Shown here: piece after piece, positions 33,514-42,050 of the stretch
Position numbering within the stretch: position 1 is the first letter of the stretch
Layout: the number at the start of each line of letters is the position of its first letter
Origin: Streptomyces roseicoloratus
GTDB taxonomy: Bacteria > Actinomycetota > Actinomycetes > Streptomycetales > Streptomycetaceae
Length of the DNA stretch: 64,000 nucleotides
Direction of reading: 5' to 3'
NCBI RefSeq assembly: GCF_004117935.1
Contig: NZ_SDOY01000123.1
Span: forward strand, 1-64,000
Notes under the pieces: generated by a model
The model's database searches: none
The model's input: only the letters and a program-made list of their open reading frames with translations
Told to the model about the DNA's origin: nothing
Translations under genes and position numbers: made by a program

Positions 33514-34002
33514 ATGAACGAACCCCGCTGGCTCAGCGACGAGGAACAGCGCACCTGGCGCTCCTACCTCCACGCCACCACCCTCCTGGAGGACCATCTC
33601 GACCGCCAGCTGCAGCGCGACGCCGGGATGCCGCACATCTACTACGGGCTGCTCGTCCAGCTCGCCCAGGCACCGCGGCGCCGGATGCGCATGACGGAGC
33701 TGGCCAAGGACGCGAAGATCACCCGCTCCCGGCTCTCGCACGCGATCGCGCGGCTCGAGAAGAACGGCTGGGTGGCACGCGAGGAATGCGCCTCCGACAA
33801 GCGCGGCCAGTTCGCCACACTGACGGACGAGGGCTACGAGGTGTTGCGCCGCACCGCGCCCGGCCATGTCGAGGCCGTGCGGCAGGCGCTCTTCGACCGG
33901 CTCACGCCGGAGCAGGTCGAGCAGCTCGGCGCGATCATGCGGGCGGTCGCCGAAGGCCTCCAGCCCACGGACCCGAACGCGGACCTGCCCTGGCTCCGCT
34001 GA
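33514..34002 (+). CDS. MarR-family transcriptional regulator
   Basis: A 162-residue winged-helix dimer. The recognition region reads MRMTELAKDAKITRSRLSHAIARLEKNGWV (about residues 57-86), followed by the wing with EECASDKRGQFATLTDEGYEVL. Length is typical. It is divergent from the dioxygenase gene across CTTGAA palindromes, so it probably represses itself and the dioxygenase until a phenolic ligand binds. Confidence 0.92.
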   Translation: MNEPRWLSDEEQRTWRSYLHATTLLEDHLDRQLQRDAGMPHIYYGLLVQLAQAPRRRMRMTELAKDAKITRSRLSHAIARLEKNGWVAREECASDKRGQFATLTDEGYEVLRRTAPGHVEAVRQALFDRLTPEQVEQLGAIMRAVAEGLQPTDPNADLPWLR

Positions 34003-34251
34003 AGCCCGGACGATCGGAGATCGCGTGATCGGAGATCGCGTGATCGTCGCATGATCGGAGATCGGGCGTTCAGTGGAACCAGGGCAGGGTGCGCCGGGTG
34101 GTCTGCGGTTGCGGTTGTCAGTGAGCGGTTGTCAGTGAGCGGTTGCCGGTGAGCAGTCGTCACCGGGCTGTTCACCAGTGAGGGGCCGTCACCGGGCGGC
34201 TTACCGGTGAGCGGTCGTCACCGGCGGTCGCCCGGGGGCGTCGGGTCGTCG
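34003..34251. repeat. Short intergenic repeats
   Basis: GATCGGAGATCGCGT occurs three times (34013-34060, 15-bp spacing for the first two). Further on, GGTTGTCAGTGAGC and GTCGTCACCGGGC/GGTGAGCGGTCG units alternate up to the MFS stop. No gene is seen. Confidence 0.65.
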
Positions 34252-35790
34252 TCAGTGGGCGACGACCGGGATCCTCACCTCGTCCTCGACGCCCGCGCCG
34301 GCGTCCGAACCGGCCACCGGACCGGCTCCCGGCTTCCCGGTGTTGATCAGGGCGAAGGCGATCGCGGCCGAAGCGACCAGGATGCCGACCGCCCACCAGA
34401 TCGCGGCCGTGTAGCCCTCGACCATGCCCTGGAGCTGGAGCAGCTTCTGCGCCGCCGGGGTGGTGGCGCCCGCCGCGTGGCCCGTGAGGTACGCGGTGGT
34501 CGCCGAGGCGGCGATGGTGTTGAGCAGGGCCGTACCGATGGCGCCGCCGACCTGCTGCGAGGTGTTGACCATCGCGGAGGCCACACCGGAGTCACGCGGG
34601 TCCACGCCGTGCGTGGCGAGCGACATGGCCGGCATGAAGGCCGTACCCATGCCGAGGCCGAGCAGCAGCTGCGCGGGCAGGATCAGGCCCGCGTACGAGG
34701 AACCGATCTCCAGCTGCGTCAGCAGCAGCATGCCGACGCCGGCGGTCAGGAAGCCCGGGCCCATCAGGAGGCGCGGCGCGACCCGGGTCATCAGCCGGGT
34801 GCCGATCTGGGTGGAGCCGACGATCATGCCCGTGATCATGGGCAGGAAGGCGAAGCCCGTCTTGACCGGCGAGTAGCCCTTCACGATCTGGAGGTAGTAG
34901 GTCAGGAAGAGGAACAGGCCGAACATCGCGATGATCGCGAGGCCGAGCGAGAGGTAGACACCGCCGCGGTTGCGGTCGGTCAACACGCGCAGCGGCAGCA
35001 GCGGGGACTTCACCCGGGCCTCGGTGAGGACGAACGCGCCGAGGAGCACGACCGAGCCGATGAACATGCCGATCGTCACCGGGTCGGACCAGCCCTGGGA
35101 CTCGGCACGGGTGAAGCCGTAGACCAGGGCGACCAGACCGAGGGTGGACAGGACGACGCCGGGTATGTCGAGCGGCGAGCGGTTGCGGCCGCCGGACGGC
35201 TCACGGATCACGAAGTAGGCACCGGCCGCGGCGACGATCGCGAACGGGATGTTGACGAAGAAGGTCCAGCGCCAGTTCAGGTACTCGGTGAGGAAGCCGC
35301 CGAGGATCAGACCCACGGCGCCACCGCCACCGGCGATCGCACCGTAGATGCCGAAGGCCTTGGCGCGCTCCTTGGCGTCGGTGAACATCACCGCGAGCAG
35401 CGACAGGGCGGCGGGCGCGAGCAGCGCACCGAACGCACCCTGGAGGGCACGGGCACCGAGCATCATCGCCTCGCCGGTGGCGGCGCCGCCGAGCGCGGAG
35501 GCCGCGGCGAAACCGATCAGACCGACGACGAAGGCGCGCTTGCGGCCCCACAGGTCGGCGATGCGTCCGCCGAAGAGCAACAGACCGCCGAAGGCGAGCG
35601 CGTACGCGGTGATGACCCACTGCCGGTTGCCGTCGGATATGCCCAGGTCCTGTTGGGCGGTCGGCAGGGCGATGTTCACGATGGTCGCGTCGAGCACGAC
35701 CATCAACTGGGCCAGGGCGATGAAGCCCAGGGCTTTCCAGCGACTCGGGTCGGCCGTCGCCGACGGGGAGGACGCGGTGATTTTTGACAT
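34252..35790 (-). CDS. DHA2-type MFS multidrug efflux transporter
   Basis: A 512-residue, 14-helix proton-driven exporter. Helix 1 has MVVLDATIVNIALPTAQQDL, motif A is GGRIADLWGRKRAF, and the motif C region lies in GGGGAVGLILGGFL. The start is ATG 35790 with GAGGTGG upstream. A TetR regulator sits 160 bp upstream on the same strand and probably controls it. It resembles the other MFS pump at 28195 but is clearly a separate paralogue. Confidence 0.9.
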   Translation of the reverse strand: MSKITASSPSATADPSRWKALGFIALAQLMVVLDATIVNIALPTAQQDLGISDGNRQWVITAYALAFGGLLLFGGRIADLWGRKRAFVVGLIGFAAASALGGAATGEAMMLGARALQGAFGALLAPAALSLLAVMFTDAKERAKAFGIYGAIAGGGGAVGLILGGFLTEYLNWRWTFFVNIPFAIVAAAGAYFVIREPSGGRNRSPLDIPGVVLSTLGLVALVYGFTRAESQGWSDPVTIGMFIGSVVLLGAFVLTEARVKSPLLPLRVLTDRNRGGVYLSLGLAIIAMFGLFLFLTYYLQIVKGYSPVKTGFAFLPMITGMIVGSTQIGTRLMTRVAPRLLMGPGFLTAGVGMLLLTQLEIGSSYAGLILPAQLLLGLGMGTAFMPAMSLATHGVDPRDSGVASAMVNTSQQVGGAIGTALLNTIAASATTAYLTGHAAGATTPAAQKLLQLQGMVEGYTAAIWWAVGILVASAAIAFALINTGKPGAGPVAGSDAGAGVEDEVRIPVVAH

Positions 35791-35949
35791 GGGGGTAGCC
35801 ACCTCTTGGCGCAAAGGGTGAAAAAGGGCTCTGGGTGAGCCGGCGGTAGTACGGGAAGTCAGGAGAAGGACGGAGGCGAGGCTCCGGTCACGAGGCCCGG
35901 GTCGATTCAGGCGGTTCGAGCGATGCGGGCGATTCGTTCGATCAGTGGG

Positions 35950-36621
35950 TCACGAGGTGCACCCGGACTCTCTCCTCAGGCCCTCCAGGGTTGCGGCGTA
36001 GCCGGGCAGCTCGGAGCGCGCGGGCGCTTCGAGACCGTCCAGGAGCACCTGCAGATGACGGTGGACGAACCGGTCCATGCTCGGGCAGGCGGTGCCGGGC
36101 AGCGGCCGGGTCAGCTGGGAGACCGCGATCATCAGGTCACCGGCGCCGACGTCGGCCCGCATCCGGCCGGCGGTCTGCGCCCGCTCCACGAGCTCCTGGA
36201 CGGCCTCCTCCAGGCGCGAACGCTCGGCCAGCAGGTCCGGGTGGTTCTTGTCGAAGTCGCCGTCGAGCATCGGGCACAGGGCACCGACCCGCTCGTCGGC
36301 GGCGGCGTGGGTGAAGCGGCGAACGGCCTCGAAGGGGTCGCTCTCCTGCTCGGCGGCCTCGACGGCGCGCTCGGTTATGCGGGCCGTCAGGGAAAGGACG
36401 ACCTCGCGGACGAGATCGTCGCGCTCCGGGAAGTTGCGGTAGAGCGTCGCGTTGCCCACCCCGGCGCGGCGCGCTATCTCGTCGAGCGGCACCTGCGCGC
36501 CGGACTCCACGAACATCTCGCGGGCGGCCGTGACGATCCGCTCGCGGTTGCGCACCGCGTCCGCCCGCGGGCGGGACACGCGGCGCACGGGCGCGACACC
36601 GGCGATGCTGCTGCTGCTCAC
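35950..36621 (-). CDS. TetR-family regulator
   Basis: A 223-residue repressor. The DNA-binding domain (about residues 18-65) reads RERIVTAAREMFVESGAQVPLDEIARRAGVGNATLYRNFPERDD in overlapping parts. The C-terminus is a variable ligand-binding domain. I place the start at GTG 36621 because GGGAGG lies 7 nt upstream. An in-frame ATG at 36651 has no such signal. It lies upstream of, and co-directional with, the MFS pump, which suggests local control of efflux. Confidence 0.9.
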   Translation of the reverse strand: MSSSSIAGVAPVRRVSRPRADAVRNRERIVTAAREMFVESGAQVPLDEIARRAGVGNATLYRNFPERDDLVREVVLSLTARITERAVEAAEQESDPFEAVRRFTHAAADERVGALCPMLDGDFDKNHPDLLAERSRLEEAVQELVERAQTAGRMRADVGAGDLMIAVSQLTRPLPGTACPSMDRFVHRHLQVLLDGLEAPARSELPGYAATLEGLRRESGCTS

Positions 36622-37294
36622 GGCCGTACCTCCCAGATCCACCTGAGTCATGAAAGACGGAGTCCCATCCGCCGGAACGGCCGTCCGCCGGAGAGTCACC
36701 CGTCCGAAGCCATCCGGGGAGCAAGTCCCCATTTCATCGAACACAGGCGTAAACGGGGAACGGATCCCCGGTTATTTCCCGCTTCGACTGTGACCTGGGT
36801 CACATGGTTGATGGAGGGGCGCTCGTGGGCCGTCCCACGGGGCTGCTGCGCGGTCCGGCCCCTTCGGTTACGCGGTCCGCCCCTTGGGTTTGCGCGGTCG
36901 GTCCCTTCGTTTGCGCGGTCGCCCCTTGGGTCCGTGTGGGCCCTGCCCCATGGCTCTGTTTCGTCCGTCTGCTCCGTCTGCTCCGTCTGCCCCTCCGCTC
37001 CGTCTGCTCCGCTCCGTCTGCCCCCTCCACTCCGTCTGCTCCGTCTGCTCCGTCTGCTCCGACTGCTCCGTCTGCTCCGACTGCTCCGTCCGCCCTCGAA
37101 TACCCCGGTCGGGCCACCCGGCGCGCGCACGCCGATCCGCCGCCACAGGCTGATCGCACGGCGAGATCGCACCACCGATGGCACGGCGCGATCGCACCAG
37201 CCGATCGGCACGGCCCGGTCACACGGCCCGGTCACACGGCCCGTGGCCGATCGGTACGGCGCCGTCACCGTGGCGCGGACAGAGAGGCGACCGC
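36622..37294. repeat. 670-bp gap dominated by simple repeats
   Basis: 36855-36940 contains repeated TTGCGCGGTCG(C/G)CCC blocks. 36967-37098 is a 9-bp array of TCTGCTCCG-like units, about 14 copies with interruptions. 37140-37260 has repeated GATCGCACGGC and CGGTCACACGGCC units. No gene with credible codon use is present, although the arrays stay open in several frames. Promoters of both flanking divergent genes must lie here. Confidence 0.7.
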
Positions 37295-38569
37295 ATGCAG
37301 GACACCCGTCGGCGCATACGCAGACCCATCGCCCTGGCCGCGGCGGCCGCCTTCGCGATCGCCGCCCTGGCGACGGCCAGCACGACCCTGCCCGGCCCGG
37401 CCCCCGCATCCGCGGGACCCGTCGCCGCCGACCCCGGGGAAGCGCCGCTGGCACCGTGCCGGATCGCCACGACGATGGGTGTGCAGATGTCGGAGGGCCT
37501 GCCCACCGCGCCCGGATACGTCCGCTCCACCGGCCGCGTACGGGCCCTCACCCTGATGATCGACTTCCCGGACGCGCCCGGACAGGGCACGGCCATGAGC
37601 CGCTTCCGCGAGTTCTTCCCGCAGACCGCCGAGTGGTTCCGCGTCAGCTCGTACGGCCGCCTCCACTACCACCCCGAGACCCCGATACCCGACTGGCTGC
37701 GGATGCCCCGGCCCTTCTCCTCGTACGGGGTCGAGCGCGGCTCCCCGTACGAACCGGGCTACCGCGGGCTCGTCGAGGACATCGTGAAGGCCGCCGACGC
37801 CCGGGTGGACTTCAGCTCGTACGACCTGCTCAACGTCCTGGTCACCCCGAACGCCGGGCCCTCGGCACTCGACACCGTCCTGTCCGTGACCTTCTCCGGC
37901 AACGAGGACGCCCCGTACGCGGACGGCGTCCCGCTCGCCAACACGTCCTTCGTCTACAGCCGCCAGGACGACGGCTCGGGGACGTACGCCGAGACCGGCT
38001 ACCGCGTCCTGCCGCACGAGAACGGCCACGTCTTCGGACTGCCCGACCTCTACACCGCCGACGGCGGCGGCACCGTCGGGCACTGGGACATCATGTCCGA
38101 GGACTGGGGCGCCAACAACGACCTGCTCGGCTGGCACAAGTGGAAGCTCGGCTGGCTCGACGACGACCAGGTCGGCTGCGCCTCCCGGACCGGCGACTTC
38201 GACTACACGCTCACCCCGCTCGCCACCGCCGGCGGCCCCAAGCTCGCGTTCGTCCCGCTCTCCGCCACCTCCGGCTACGCGATCGAGGCGCGCACCCGCG
38301 AGGGCAACGACGAGGCGGTCTGCAAGGCGGGCGTCCTCGTCTACAAGGTCGAGACGGACGTCGACACCGGGCACGGGCCGGTCACCGTCTCCGACAGCGA
38401 CCACGACAGCGGCGGCTGCACCCGCCGCCCCAACGTCCACTCCGAGCTGTCCGACGCCCCGTTCGGACCGGGCGAGAGCTTCACCGACCGGACCAACGGC
38501 ATCCGCGTGAGCGTCCTCGCGGAGGACCCGGTGACGGGGGGTTACCGGGTCCGCATCTCGCGGTCCTGA
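37295..38569 (+). CDS. Secreted M6-like zinc metalloprotease
   Basis: A 424-residue exported protease related to immune inhibitor A. The signal peptide (residues 1 to about 42) has RRRIRRP, a hydrophobic core and ASAG. The zinc site is HENGHVFGLPD (about residue 247), a complete HExxHxxGxxD motif. The M6-type methionine region reads GHWDIMSEDWGANN, followed by LLGWHKWKLGWL. Four cysteines after the catalytic domain may form disulfides. GAGAGG precedes the ATG at 37295 by about 7 nt. It is monocistronic. Confidence 0.88.
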   Translation: MQDTRRRIRRPIALAAAAAFAIAALATASTTLPGPAPASAGPVAADPGEAPLAPCRIATTMGVQMSEGLPTAPGYVRSTGRVRALTLMIDFPDAPGQGTAMSRFREFFPQTAEWFRVSSYGRLHYHPETPIPDWLRMPRPFSSYGVERGSPYEPGYRGLVEDIVKAADARVDFSSYDLLNVLVTPNAGPSALDTVLSVTFSGNEDAPYADGVPLANTSFVYSRQDDGSGTYAETGYRVLPHENGHVFGLPDLYTADGGGTVGHWDIMSEDWGANNDLLGWHKWKLGWLDDDQVGCASRTGDFDYTLTPLATAGGPKLAFVPLSATSGYAIEARTREGNDEAVCKAGVLVYKVETDVDTGHGPVTVSDSDHDSGGCTRRPNVHSELSDAPFGPGESFTDRTNGIRVSVLAEDPVTGGYRVRISRS

Positions 38570-38749
38570 GGCGGGGGGCCGGCGGCGGCCAGGGCTGGCC
38601 GGGAGGGGCCGCCAGAGGTGCCAGGGGCTGCCGGGGTCGAGCCGGGGCCGGGGCCGAAGCCTGGCCCGGTGCTGGATCTGCTGCCCCCCGGAGGGGGAGC
38701 CGGAGCCTGGCCCGGAGCCTGACCTGCGGCTGGGGCTCCGTCGCGAGGG

Positions 38750-40726
38750 TTACTCCGCCGGCGTCGGCGACCCGGTTCCGATCCGCGCCGTGGCCTCCGT
38801 GCGCAGTTCCTGCTTGAGGACCTTCCCCGCCGCGTTGCGCGGCAGCCCGGTCTCCCGAACGAGGACGTGCGCCGGCACCTTGAAGGCGGCGAGCCGCGCG
38901 CCGACGTGTGCGCGCAGTTCGGCCGGGCCGGACGTCGCGCCCGGCCCGAGCCGGACCACGGCGGCGACCTCCTCGCCGAGGACCGGGTGCGGCACGCCGA
39001 CGACGGCGGCCTCGACGACGTCCGGGTGGTCGTGGAGCACACCCTCCACCTCGACGCAGTACACGTTCTCGCCGCCCCTGACGACCATGTCCTTGAGCCG
39101 GTCGACGACCGTGACCCGGCCGTCGTCGATCCGCGCGAGGTCGCCCGTACGGAACCAGCCGTCCGCCGTGAACGCGGCCCGGGTGGCCTCCTCGTCGCCC
39201 CAGTAGCCGCGTACGAGCGACTGGCCGCGCAGCCACAGCTCGCCCACGCCTCCGGCGTCCGGCGCCTCGATCCGCACCTCGGTGACCGGGGTGGGCCGCC
39301 CGGCGCCCGCGGGATGGGCACGGTACTCGGCGCCGAAGTTGGCGAGCACGCCGCCGCAGGTCTCGGTGAGCCCGTAGCCGTTCCGCGGCTCGATCCGCTC
39401 CCCGTACACGGCGGCGAGCCGCGCCGTGATCTCGGGCGGCGCGGCCGCTCCGCCGGTGCTGAGCTGCACGAGCGAGGTCAGCGGGTCGCCGGTGCGCTCG
39501 GCGAGGTCGAGCAGCTGGAGGGCAGTGGCGGGGACGCCCGCGTAGTGGGTGACGCCGTGGACGCGGATCAGCTCCAGCGCCCTGGCCGGGTCCCACTTGC
39601 GCATGAGGACGAGCGTGCCGCCGGCCGCCATGACCGAGTAGAAGGAGGTGAAGGCGGCCGCGTGGAAGAAGGGGAAGGTGGTGAGCGACACCGGCGCCGG
39701 CCCCGTGCCCGGCCGCCGGCCGCGGCGCAGCGCGGACGCCGCGGCGAAGTAACGCGGGTTCATGGCCGCGCCCGCCTGCGCGAGGTGCGTGGCGACGGCG
39801 CCCTTGGGCCGGCCGGTGGTGCCGGAGGTGTACATGATCGTGGCGTCATGCTCCGGCAGCACCTCGACGGCGGGCGGGCCGAGGAACGGGTCGGTGTCGG
39901 GGACGTACGCCTCGAAGCCCTCGGGCAGCGCCCGAGGGGGCTGCGGGTGGTCGGGCTGCGGGTGGTCGGGCTGCCGGTGGGCCGCCTCTCCTTGGCCCGC
40001 GGTCTCTCCTTGGCCCGACGTCTCCCCGAGAACCGCCGTCTCCCTTTGCCCCGACGTCTCTCCGTGCCCCGACTCCCCCTGGCCCAGTTCACCCTGGCCC
40101 GGTTCACCCTGGCCCGGTTCACCCTGGTCCGGCTCGCTGTGGCCCGGCTCGCTGTGGAACACGATCCCTGGCACGCCGTGGGCGCGGGCCCATTCGGCGA
40201 CGCGGGGGACCCGCTCGCCGTCCACGAGCAGGACGCGCGGCGCGCAGTCGTCGAGGGCGTACGCGAACTCGCCCTCGGTCCACCAGGCGTTGAGCGGTAC
40301 GGCGACGAGGCCGGCGAGCTGGGCGGCCCAGAAGGCGGTGTGCCACTCGGGGTGGTTGCGCATCGCGACGACCGCCCGGTCGCCGGGGCGCAGGCCGTGC
40401 AGGTCGACGAGTCGGCGGGCGAGGCCGCAGGCGGCGTCGAAGAACGCGCGGTAGCTGGTGACGCCGTCCTCGGAGACGAGGAAGGGAAGGTCGCCGAAAC
40501 CCCAGGTGGCCTCGACGAACTCGCGCAACGTCCGGGGCCCGCCCGCGTACACCCCGCCCTCGACGGCGAAGGGCGCGCCGGCTGCCGTCAGGGAGCGGAC
40601 GAGCTCGGGGTCGGAGAAGGCGTCGGTCGCGGCGGGGCCGCCGGGTGAGGCACCGGGGGTTGAGGGAGCGGCGGTTGAGGGAGCGGAGAACGGCTCGGTG
40701 GGCGGCTCCGTGTCGTGCTCGGCCAC
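38750..40726 (-). CDS. AMP-forming acyl-CoA synthetase with repeat insertion
   Basis: A 658-residue ANL-superfamily ligase that activates a carboxylic acid as its adenylate and CoA ester. The adenylation motif TIMYTSGTTGRPKG is near residue 297, NGYGLTETCGG follows, then GWFRTGDLARID, and the C-terminal lysine motif is LPRNAAGKVLKQEL. About 60 residues between the N-terminal domain and the AMP motif (about 205-265) are a Gly-Gln-Glu repeat encoded by 15-bp units at 40081-40155. Family members normally lack this. The start is GTG 40726, and a TetR-like palindrome lies about 30 bp upstream. The substrate is unknown. Confidence 0.88.
   Translation of the reverse strand: MAEHDTEPPTEPFSAPSTAAPSTPGASPGGPAATDAFSDPELVRSLTAAGAPFAVEGGVYAGGPRTLREFVEATWGFGDLPFLVSEDGVTSYRAFFDAACGLARRLVDLHGLRPGDRAVVAMRNHPEWHTAFWAAQLAGLVAVPLNAWWTEGEFAYALDDCAPRVLLVDGERVPRVAEWARAHGVPGIVFHSEPGHSEPDQGEPGQGEPGQGELGQGESGHGETSGQRETAVLGETSGQGETAGQGEAAHRQPDHPQPDHPQPPRALPEGFEAYVPDTDPFLGPPAVEVLPEHDATIMYTSGTTGRPKGAVATHLAQAGAAMNPRYFAAASALRRGRRPGTGPAPVSLTTFPFFHAAAFTSFYSVMAAGGTLVLMRKWDPARALELIRVHGVTHYAGVPATALQLLDLAERTGDPLTSLVQLSTGGAAAPPEITARLAAVYGERIEPRNGYGLTETCGGVLANFGAEYRAHPAGAGRPTPVTEVRIEAPDAGGVGELWLRGQSLVRGYWGDEEATRAAFTADGWFRTGDLARIDDGRVTVVDRLKDMVVRGGENVYCVEVEGVLHDHPDVVEAAVVGVPHPVLGEEVAAVVRLGPGATSGPAELRAHVGARLAAFKVPAHVLVRETGLPRNAAGKVLKQELRTEATARIGTGSPTPAE
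40081..40155 (-). repeat. Five 15-bp repeats inside the acyl-CoA ligase gene
   Basis: Units GGCCC(A/G)GTTCACCCT start at 40081, 40096 and 40111. The diverged GG(T/C)CCGGCTCGCTGT follows at 40126 and 40141. They encode GEPGQ/SEPGH-type pentapeptides on the minus strand. Confidence 0.88.
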
Positions 40727-40751
40727 GTGTACGTCCTCACTTCCCCATGCC

Positions 40752-40767
40752 CTAAGCGCTCGCTCAG
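40752..40767. promoter_or_regulatory. TetR-type palindrome upstream of the acyl-CoA ligase
   Basis: CTAAGCGCTCGCTCAG contains T(A/G)AGCG-CT-CGCT(C/T)A, a near-perfect inverted repeat of the kind bound by TetR regulators of acyl-CoA metabolism. It is 26 bp before the ligase start. Confidence 0.6.
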
Positions 40768-40931
40768 CCGCCGAGACCCGACGCTATGCCCGCCCGCCGG
40801 GGCGGTCAAGGTGCCACCCGTCTCACCGACGGCTCACCGACGATCCCGCCACGGTCCCACTGGCGGTCCAACCGACGGCCCTACCGGCGGTCCAACCGAC
40901 GGCCACACTCGACCGTCTCACTCGCACCGTC

Positions 40932-41696
40932 TCACTCGACCGTCTCACGTGGCCCCGCAACCGCCGGCGGCGGCTCCGCGGCGGCCCGGGGCGGTGCGAC
41001 GACGACCCGCGGCGGCTCCGCGGCAGTTCGCGGCGGTTCGAGCACGACGTGCGGCGGCGCTTCGACGACGACCCGCGACGGTTCCGCCTCCGGGTCGCCC
41101 GAGGCGACGAAGAGGCCGACGCGGGCGGCGCCGACCACGCGGGGCAGCAGGAAGGTCCAGAACCGGGTGAGCGGGGCGCGCTCCAGCCAGCGCGGGTCCT
41201 GATGCCCCAAGGCCTCATGGCCCGCGGCGACCGCCACGACCGCCGCCGCCACGTCCGAGGCCGTCACGTCGGGCGCGAGCAGTCCCGCGCGCTCGGCCCG
41301 CAGCACCACGCCCTCGACCCACTCGCACCACATGCGGCGCAGGTCCCGCGACGTCCTCGTACGCTCCGGGCCGGTACTCAGGGCGAAGCCGGCCCGCAGC
41401 ACCGGATCCGACCGCAACCCCTGGACCAGCTCGTGGCTGGCGTCGATCAGGGACTGCAGCGGCAGCGCCTCGCGCTCCCGGGTGATCCGTACGAGCCGGT
41501 CACCGGCCGCCGCGACGACCGCGTCGGCCAGCGCCGCCTTGCTCGGGAAGTGGAAGTGCAGGGCTCCGCTGCTGACTCCGGCCCGGGCGCTGATGGTCGC
41601 GAGCGAGGCGACCTCGAAGCCGTCCCGGTCGAAGAGCGCCGCCGCCGACTCGACAAGGGCGTTACGGGTCCGAATCGCCCGCTCCTGCTTGGCCAA
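40932..41696 (-). CDS. ScbR/AvaR-type autoregulator receptor (TetR family), AvaR2-like by position
   Basis: A 254-residue TetR-family protein of the gamma-butyrolactone/butenolide receptor group. The DNA-binding domain begins MAKQERAIRTRNALVESAA and contains ATISARAGVSSGALHFHFPSK, the ArpA/ScbR-like text. A tryptophan pair lies in RRMWCEWVEG. The last 55 residues are a Pro/Val/Ala/Glu repeat tail (EPPRVVVAPPRAAAEPP) not seen in other receptors. TTG 41696 is chosen because GGAGG lies 4-5 nt upstream and MAKQERA is the family start; ATG 41741 is less likely. An ARE-like palindrome sits about 60 bp upstream. The name is inferred from neighbours. Confidence 0.82.
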   Translation of the reverse strand: MAKQERAIRTRNALVESAAALFDRDGFEVASLATISARAGVSSGALHFHFPSKAALADAVVAAAGDRLVRITREREALPLQSLIDASHELVQGLRSDPVLRAGFALSTGPERTRTSRDLRRMWCEWVEGVVLRAERAGLLAPDVTASDVAAAVVAVAAGHEALGHQDPRWLERAPLTRFWTFLLPRVVGAARVGLFVASGDPEAEPSRVVVEAPPHVVLEPPRTAAEPPRVVVAPPRAAAEPPPAVAGPRETVE

Positions 41697-41756
41697 GGCG
41701 CCTCCGTCACTGACCGTGTGGTGACAACGCGCACCGCTCACTTACTACCGCACTGT

Positions 41757-41780
41757 AACAAACCGGATGGGCGGTTTTTC
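41757..41780. promoter_or_regulatory. ARE-like autoregulator element upstream of the AvaR2-like gene
   Basis: AAACCG, a 6-bp spacer GATGGG, then CGGTTT form a perfect inverted repeat (41760-41777) within AACA...TTTTC. It matches the shape of autoregulatory elements bound by ScbR/AvaR proteins. It shares the core AACCGGATGG with a site upstream of the acyl-CoA oxidase gene. Confidence 0.75.
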
Positions 41781-42050
41781 AGTGAACGGCAAGAACAAAA
41801 ACCGGCACAGGTCGACACCCACACCGGCTCGACACCGGCACCGGCTCGGCATCGACGCCAGGTCGACACCGACGCCAGGTCGACACCGGCAGAAGCGAGG
41901 CCTGCAGACGAGCCTACGGAGGCGAGGACCGGCCCGAGACGAGCACACCGGCACGGCGCGCACCCAGAACGGCGCACCGCGCGCCGAGTCCGGACGACAC
42001 ACGACGCACAGCGCCCGCAGCGCAGTACCGCCGACTCGCCTCCGCGCCGC
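41781..42050. other. Spacer with CGACACCGGC repeats
   Basis: Between the ARE and the P450 stop, 41808-41900 contains alternating GTCGACACC, GACACCGGC and GACGCCAG units. No gene is supported. The two flanking genes are co-directional on the minus strand. Confidence 0.6.

Noticed and set aside
37001..37100. Coding sequence in the TCTGCTCCG array
   Set aside because: The repeat is open in several frames on both strands and lacks a start with ribosome binding site; it is simple repeat DNA.
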